DNA of 64,000 nucleotides from Eumeta japonica (Eukaryota; Arthropoda; Insecta; Lepidoptera; Psychidae), in the NCBI GenBank assembly GCA_005406025.1, contig BGZK01000872.1:186001-250000 (forward strand). Reading direction: 5' to 3'. Positions 40,101 through 49,100 of this stretch are shown here, in pieces. Numbering within the stretch: position 1 is the first letter of the stretch; every line of letters starts with the position of its first letter. The notes beneath the pieces are model-generated. The model was not told the origin of the DNA and searched no databases. It saw only the letters and a list, made by a program, of their open reading frames with translations. The translations under genes and the position numbers were made by a program.

Positions 40101-43100
40101 AGAAACAGCCAGACACAAAACAAGCGTTCATTTCTAATAAAATAAATATTCGTCCCGTATAGGATTCGAACCCACGTCCCCAACGCGGCACATAGGGGCT
40201 CTACCAACTGCGCCAATCAAGCCGTTAATGACGAAGCTTTGCTGCACGTACTTCATAACATACATTCACACACACACACACATACACACATGCATATTTA
40301 TGCAGCTTGTATACCCCACCAGTTCAGCGAGTTCGTGTGATTTACAGATAGGCGACTTGGAAGAGGACACCACACCTCTAGACATGTCCTGGCCGAGCGG
40401 GTTTCGCAAGCGGCTTACGTACCTGCTGGTCGCGCCCATCGTCTTCCCGCTGTGGATCACGCTGCCGGACACCAGAACGCCGAGAGGTAGTTGTCGACAT
40501 TTATGATACTTTGACCACGCTGGTTTGCGACGTGTAGCAGCATGACCTTCGAATCTGTTCTTTAGTTACGAATCCTCATCCAACAAACTGAACATTGATT
40601 TGAAAAATTTGATATATATCGAACACCTAAAAACAAGTGTTAATTTTCGGTATATTGCAACATGTCGCAGGCCAGCGTCTATTCATGAATTTCCTCGATA
40701 TAACATCATATACAATAAAGAGATGACGAGAGTTTTACCGAGAACATTGGTTGAAAATTGAACGCTACAGAATCTGAACGGGAAGCGAATGAGTCGAATG
40801 GAAAGAAGTTTGTGTGTCGGATGAAGTAATGTAATAAAGTTATTCTAAACGGATCAACCGATCTAAATCGATTTGAAAAAAATGTTTATTCGCGTAACTT
40901 TTGATACTAAGTAACTGATGAAACCTACAAAAGAACTTGTAAAATAATATGATGTATAAACAAACCGATGGATTATGATCGAGTTCATTGCATTCAAAAC
41001 ATTCCCACAAATTTTACAGTCTCTTCAAAGCTCGTTTAGTTTCATAAAATTTAAGTATTATCAAAAGTACGTTTTTCCCAAAAGAAATTCTCAAATGACT
41101 TCTACTACATTAAATTGATCATTTGTTAAACATAATGTACTTTAATCGTCAAATAAGCTCGTTGAATGCCATAAAACCCATTAAAAGCGCTTATCTTGCT
41201 CGAGAAAAGTCCTTTGAGAAACAATATTTTCATGTGTCTTTTAAAAAAAAGTTCTAGATAAATTTGTTAATTAAGATTTTTTACTTTAGATTCTTAGGCA
41301 ATTAAAGTTCTAAGTGTTGACTAGATTGAAACTAATAACAAATATTTGTTTTCAAAAATATTTTTTTCGAATAACTTTCGAAGTTTTGAACAAATCAATT
41401 TCAAAATCTACTCAGATTATATTCTCAAAAAGCTACATTGAATATCATAGATTCGATTAAAATCACTTTGATTGATCGCAAAATATTGATAGTAATATAA
41501 ATTAAATTAAATTTTAAAAAAACCACTGACAGGAAAAAAAAGCTATACGTTTTAGGCCTTTGAATTTTTCGAACAACGAATTGCATGTATAATATAATAA
41601 AAAATGAAGGTTTTACTTCCAATTTTATCAGAAGCGTAAGAATTACTAAAAATACTTTCTCATATCAAATCAATGACCCTCCAATAAAGTTGAAAATCGA
41701 GATTTGACTAAAATAAAATACAAATCAAATACCTGAAAGTTGATCATTTTCAAAGAGGATATTACTACAACAAAATTTATTGCGAAAGAATTCAAAAGGG
41801 AGCTCTTAAGGGCATCATGCCGCCTGGTAGAACTCGGCCATCACCTTGATTCTAGAATTAACCATTTTAAATTACATAAGCACTGGAATTTTAATGTAAG
41901 ACAATCATATTTTGCGTTAGTCTATATAGAGAGGAATATGAAAATATGTAAATAAAAATATTTATTAAGTGCCAAAACGACACATAAGCGTGATAAAACT
42001 ATTTATTATATAATTACATAGTCTGACTAATTATGTCCTTATACACGTACCTCGTTGTCATTAAGGTAATATGTATAACGGTAAAGTACTATAAAGCAAT
42101 AAGTATAAGCATATTGTTTTTAACCGTGACTTGATTTAGATAGAAAGTTAGAACGGATTGAGGTAAAAAATTAAACTGTTAAATAGATTAAATATCTACT
42201 CACAAGGAACGATAATTCTATTAAACATACGAGAGATAAACAATAGAATATTTATTAAATTTTGTTAATGTGTTTTGGTATAGAAGAGCATCTGTGATTG
42301 AACGCTCTAAACGTTAGATACCCAATACGGCGGATTTTTAGTAATCCGATATAAGAAACAACAAAACGTACATAAGTGGTTGATTTTTGAACTAAAATAC
42401 ACCTTTATGTCGTATTAATAATAATAATTGCATTCGTTATTTTTAAGCCGGTAATATTAAAGACTAAAATGTTTATAATACTGCAACGAGGAATAACGCA
42501 TTGTCGCGTTATCAGTCAGTAACAAATACGAGTATGCCACCATACGCCCTTAACGATGATAGTTGTGAACTCTAATATCCCTCATGAACCTTAACATCGC
42601 TAAATAAGTTACCGTCCGATTTTACAGGCAAATCCCTCTTTCCGTTGACGTTCATGGGGTCCATTATTTGGATAGCGTTCTTCTCGTACCTGATGGTGTG
42701 GTGGGCTAACGTGGCCGGCGCCACGGCGTACGTGCCCCCCGAGGTGATGGGGCTGACGCTGCTGGCGGCGGGCACCTCGGTGCCGGACCTCATCACGTCG
42801 GTCATCGTCGCCAGGAAGGGCTTCGGAGATATGGCCGTGTCGAGCTCCGTGGGCAGCAACATCTTCGACGTCACAGTCGGGTGAGTTTGACGACCTCAAA
42901 TGATGGATCTTAATACGATTAGGATACGATACGATATAAAAAATAAGATGCGATAATAAATAGGATTGAACGCGTTTCTGTAATAAATGCGGCACAGATA
43001 AGCAATAATGATTCCGATAGCTGTAGTAGTGGTCACGTGTAACGAACCTTCAGGTTTCAGAACACGCCTGAATGCGTTTTTGTTCTAGGGTTCCGCACGA

Positions 43101-46100
43101 AAGGTTGCACCTTTCTATCTGACCTGCCTTTAGTAGGCTGTATCTTATAAACGAGTAGTAAGTTGAAATTTTCACAGAATATTTATTATTATTGCGGACA
43201 CCCTAACCGAAATTAAAATGAAACAAAAAATAAAAATGCAAGGAGGTTCTTTCGAAGCGGTAATTTCATTCAAACGTAAAACTTGATGTAACTACAGTGC
43301 AGACCCACAAAACACGAGTCGCACTCGTGTTAAAGATGCCGAATCGAATTAATGAAAATGTGGCAAATACATAACACATCTCTACTGTCTGTCTGGTGGT
43401 GTAGGGTCCTCGGCGAGAGAGTTCAACTCGCTCCACGTTACTCGTAGTATTGACTTTTCTATTAAATACCACAGAAATTATCAAAACATTAACACTTTTT
43501 TATCCATACAAAATTGAAGACCTAGGCCATTTCGTTAAAAAAATATGAGGATCTTACTCATAAGTTCGTGTATATTTTATAAACGAAGATTACATTGTAG
43601 ATCTTCAGATCGTGGTAAACCAAATAATATCGATTTTTTTACGCTAATACGGTCTAATTAAGGCTTGTTTTTTATTTAGTTAATTACAATATTTTAAAAT
43701 AGTAATTAATTAATCGATCGAATGATAATATCGTGTTTGACTCGGGCATCGAGTGGTATCAGTAGCCTGTATTGTATTACGGTTAAGTATGGTTATCGTA
43801 TTACGTTTAACTTTTCAAAATTGCTCTCAAAACGCAGAAAGTCGAATTGCTGTTCGCATACAGATCACTATCGCGACGATTTTTTCCCATCGATTGATAA
43901 ATTGTTGAATGCGCTACGGTTACGTGTCGATGTGCATTTTCAATATCTTCACATTTTCCGTCAAAGTTTGAAAGATACATTCCACCTCACGACGAGAAAT
44001 ATTTTCTGATGTCGTTATCAGTGCATTAATCAATTATAATACTATCCCTAAATAAATTACGGTTTGGTTTGTTAACAAACGGGCTTTGCACGTCGTATAC
44101 AAACATGCAAACGTTGTAAAATTTAAACCTGACTACGGAATAAGCTACAAAATAAGGTTAGGTGTTTCGTTGAAAGATAATGATTATTGAACTGGAAAGC
44201 CTTAGGCTAAATATTCGAGAGCTTGCACGATTGAAACCTCTTTATGTACGGAACCCCGTACAAACACAATTTGTCATGTAGTCAAAATTAGCGCATTAAT
44301 TTTACTAGCGCTTGCCGGGTTTTTTTAACATCTTACCTATTTTTCAGACACTTTATTTTCCACAATAAATCTATTGCGCCTAAGACTGAGAGCCGGCTGT
44401 CTCTTCCAGCTCTACGTCACGACCCGATGCAGTGCTAATCAATAACTCATTTAGCACACAAATATGAATTCAAATCTCATAACCATAAAGATTATTTTAG
44501 TCTAAAGCCAGTCACGATATACCCGATCTAAATACGATACGATCTAAATATGGGTTTTGCAATTATAAACCGTATTTTGAAGCTGAAAAGATCCAAGATT
44601 ATGTTAGAACCTGTCCGGTGACCAGTTTCGCAGAAACTTCAGAATAAAGGACCGTAGAGCGTTTCAGCACGAACGGGTACAGTTCCAAAGGGTTATAATA
44701 ATCTAAAGATATAGGATTGATGTAACCTCTTTTCCGTCCTTTGTAATAAAAGTCAGGTAAGGGCGCGTTGATGAACTTCACTTGACCTTCAAACAGACTG
44801 AGAAGGTCTTACCTTTTCCGTTGACTTACAAATATTTGTATAGGCCAAGAATTTTCTTCGTTTTTTTAACAGCGGTATATTAATATAACGTTATGATTAG
44901 CCGGTCACACAATCCCTTCTCCTTCTGTGTATTTATTTTAAGGAAATATTATTTATATATATATAAATAATATTTCCTTAATTTCCTTTTCGATTTCCTG
45001 ATCGATGTTTTATTAAAATATCACAGTTTTTAATGCACTTACCATTTCTTTGTCGTTGTATCGAGTTTATAATCATCGCACTGCTAAGACATAACATCCT
45101 GCAATCTTTTAATTCAGATTGAACGTTTACACGTTGAACCTTCCACGTTAGTCGTCAAATCAAAACACCTAGATTTCGTAGATAATGAAAGTACATTTGA
45201 AATGCGTCATTAATAAATTCTTATCGACATCACCACCCATTCCAAATGCTGGACGTGCTCTAGTAGGCACATAATGGGTGATTTGATTTGACTGAAGTTA
45301 AAGACTCATTTGCCAATTCGCTTGGAGCAAGATCGGATCCGGTTCCTTCTGGTATTATTTTTCCCAAAAAAAAAAATATGTATTCATAAAAAACGTAATA
45401 CCAATAAAAATATAACAATACGTAGAAATCTAATGGAAATAAAATGAACTGCTCATTAATTAAGTATCTACGTGTGAACGATTCGTTCGATCAATGATAT
45501 AATTATTCATTTTCATTATGCTTTCTTTTGTATGCTACAATTTAGGGGTCATTCACAAATTACGTCACACGCCAAACGGGAGGGAGGGTACAAACAAAAT
45601 GTAACATCATATGACGCAAGGGGGGAGACTATTAACTATCGCCTTATCCACAATGTCGCGCTTTGTACGTTTTCTAAAATGTTCGATTTATTATTAAATT
45701 GATGCAAACTTATGCAAATGGAAATATATGAATAATTTTGGAAATACTGTTTGAATTTAGTAATTTCTAAATTTAAATTCGCCTATGTGTCACATCAGAA
45801 GAGGGGCTTATACAAATGTGATCATCTGCGACCGTCCATCCGGTCGAGGGGCCGGGTTGGGGGGGGTTATAAAATTACGGAATTCGTGTGACGTAATTTA
45901 TGAATGGCCCCTTATTAAAAATACTTAGTTTAGTCCCAATCACCAGTTTTCAAGTGGAAGGAACTCGATAAGAAACGTAAGAACACACGTACCCCTTTAA
46001 AAGTTCGCCGCGAAGTAGGGAATAAATTATGACTCGAAAACCGAGAGTTAGCGCGCCCGCCCACGACCGAGGGCCTGTACGTATCCATCGACACGGCGAA

Positions 46101-49100
46101 ATTCGAGGTACGAAGTTTTGCCGGGAGAGCGTGGACGCACTTGAGAACCCGAAACGCGGAGTAAGATGAGAACGAAGAGATATTCATTATTCGTTTTTTT
46201 TTTTATTATGCACGCCTCTTACCTGGTAGCGGGGTAAGCAGAGGCCGTGGTGCCTCCTCACGGCACGACCTTTGCACGCCTTGCACTCGTAACCGTTTAT
46301 TATGAACACTAAATCTTAATAGTTAACTTTTTTTCTATACATCGAACAAAGAACTTCGCCAAGTTTCGCCTCCGTACCGCATATGCTTGACATATGTAGG
46401 ATTGTTCAAGTTATATATTACATGTCAATGATTAAAATATAGGAAACACTTCGGAATATTGTAAACAACTTGAATGTTTTTTCTTTATTACTTTACGCCG
46501 CCATATTTAAGCGAATAATACTCGCTCAGCCTTTCCAGCGCTACCGTTATATTGAACGCGTACCTAATCTAGCGCTGAAAGTGATGAGTTGTCGTTTGCT
46601 ATAAGCAGTTAAATAAAAATGGCACTGTCAACAACGCGAGAACGGATCCAGATACGGTGGGTTTTAGTTTTCAAGCAGGCGGCTTTGTATTTCACATTTC
46701 CTTTTCATTGTCATGTCGTCGCTCCTACAGTCGTATAAACTGCAAAAACTATGTCACAGAACGGCATTGTCGTGGCTGCGGCTAGGGCGGCTTTCAATCA
46801 TGCGTGCGTGTATCCGCCCAAAAGCGATCGCACGCGGCCTGAGAAAACTCAGACACGGTTGTCCTAATTCTACAAGAGTTTACAAAATACGTAGTAGGTT
46901 CTTTGGTGAGGTAATAACAGCGCGTGCGCGCGTTAGTTAATTCATATTTGAAGAGTAGAATAAATATTAATCAGTTATACGCGAAGTTTTCAATAACCTA
47001 CGCATATGTTTACACTCAAACAGACAAATTGATAGCTACACATAGTCGGATTATAGTACTTTTTTAGTTAAAGGGTAATTATAACTAATATCAATAATAT
47101 CTCCTACTAAATTTCGCCCGCAGATATACGTTCCCTTTTAGTATTTTAAAATGCAAACATTTAGCATCATGTCACATTCGTCATATGAGCACTATCATGC
47201 ACTGATCCGTGATGGCAAACCATCACATCAGATAATAATAATTGGACTTGTGATGAATAAGATAGCCGTATTGCATACACAGCGTGGCGATAAAGGCACA
47301 CGCTACTAAAGGAGTGCACTTTGTAGAAAATTTTTCAAGGTCACACTGTAAATGTTTAAATTCAATACCTGTAACCTGATTACGTCAATAATGTTATTTT
47401 ATATAGAAATCCACATAAAATCGCTACGAACTGCAAAAAAAAGGTCTTTTTAGAGTATGTAGGGATTTTGAGTGGATTTCTGATATGTAAGTACTATTCT
47501 GTATATCTACGAATTTTATCGAAAATGCAACTCGTTTTGTTCATATGATATTCCGCAAAGGACAGAATATTCAAAAAGCCACGTTTAATTTTCAGCAGGC
47601 GCCTCTCCGCTGAAAGTCGTAATAGTGTAAACTATCGAATCATGAAACTAGCTGACGGGTATTGCATGTCACCGTTCGAACAAGATGAAACCGTGATCTC
47701 AGAGAGTATCAGATTTCTTTTTGGTGTTACTTACCGAAAAATATAAATTCAATCAGCGATGTTGGTGTAGTACATACGTAGATGTAGCATGGAACGGTTA
47801 ATGGTAAAGCTTACAGCGCAAACGTGCGATATTGAAACCCTTCACCGCAACGCCTACCGTAACAGTAGTAACAAGCATGGAAGGACCCTTAGGGACGTGC
47901 GACAACGACCTTTTCATTCGGTGTGTCTCGGCCCGCACTGTGGTCGTGTCGTCGCGTGAGACGACGAAAACGGCTAATTTTGGAACTGATTCGGGCAAAG
48001 TTAGTGGCATTTGATTTGTTCATTAATTTTATCACGAGAATGTAGATTACATTGTATAGAACTATTTGGACATGACGCGAGGAAAGTTTGGCAAGGTCAG
48101 CTTGTACGCTGAAGTCGTATATTCGTGTAAGTCTAATACGTAAACGCAGTCAACGTTACGTTCCGCACTTATTCTTTCTTTAACAGGTGTCGGATCTATG
48201 GACCTCCTAAATCCAAGCTCGATCTCGATCTTTCTAAACTTTTCGCTTCTTCCCCGAGTTCGGAACGTGAAGACCCTTAGAATTTCACATCAAGATTGCC
48301 CTTCGCAGCTACACAACACACAGCAGTACAGGCCAGCCGTGGCGTATTAAGATCGGTATCGCACCACAGACGGCCTTGGCCCAAATCATGCGCTGCCCTC
48401 GAGTCTACAGCGCTGGTTTTACGCCCTAAGATACAATCAAAGCGCTGAAGAAAATTATGATGTCGTTTCAGTAATTGAAATATTACAAGAAAAATGCTTA
48501 GTATTATTCATGATTTAGCGACAGATTAAATAGATTAAACTAAAGATTAAATTATAGATTAATTGCAATTTAAATTTTCGGCCTAGGTTTGACCGTACGT
48601 CTAAACTGGGTGCGGCCTATTTCCTGTGATTTTTATTTCATATAGAAAGAAAATCATCTTAAAAACGAGATATTAATTATGTCATATATGGTAGTTCAAT
48701 TAGTCTCTGAAATAAAATGTCTAATTTGGATTTTTTTTTTCATATTTTTGTGTTATATATATTAAAAAAAATAATGATGTGATAGTCTTAATGGCCAACC
48801 CATTTGTGACGTGATAGATGCGCGTAAACCTCAGTTACTGACTAGTTTTTTTCTTAATTCTTGTATTAGCTAATATACGAAATAATATAACGAAAGTGTG
48901 TATGGTTTAACGCTGTGGAAAACCATCATTAGAACTTGCATACGGAGATTCATATGAATCGTCAATGCGAAATTCACAACGCGCATGCGCGTGTTTACCA
49001 ACCCTGACACATCTCCCTTTCAAAAAATCTCATCATCATCCCTTCAAAATTAACCAACATCCTAATACAGGGGCGCGGCGAATTACTACATAGGTCGTTA

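Noticed and set aside
40150..40226. Possible tRNA gene on the minus strand
   Set aside because: A and B boxes are present, but the spacing of the anticodon arm is wrong and the sequence continues into a body with a poly-A tail, so it is a SINE head.
42572..42995. Minus-strand frames of 100 and 128 codons
   Set aside because: Shadows of NCKX exon d, whose plus-strand translation is unmistakable.
48015..48420. Moderately GC-rich stretch that might be an exon
   Set aside because: No frame with a family motif and no paired splice sites in phase with NCKX.
49066..49085. CAGGGGCGCGG resembling a hAT end
   Set aside because: No matching inverted end or 8-bp duplication was found nearby.
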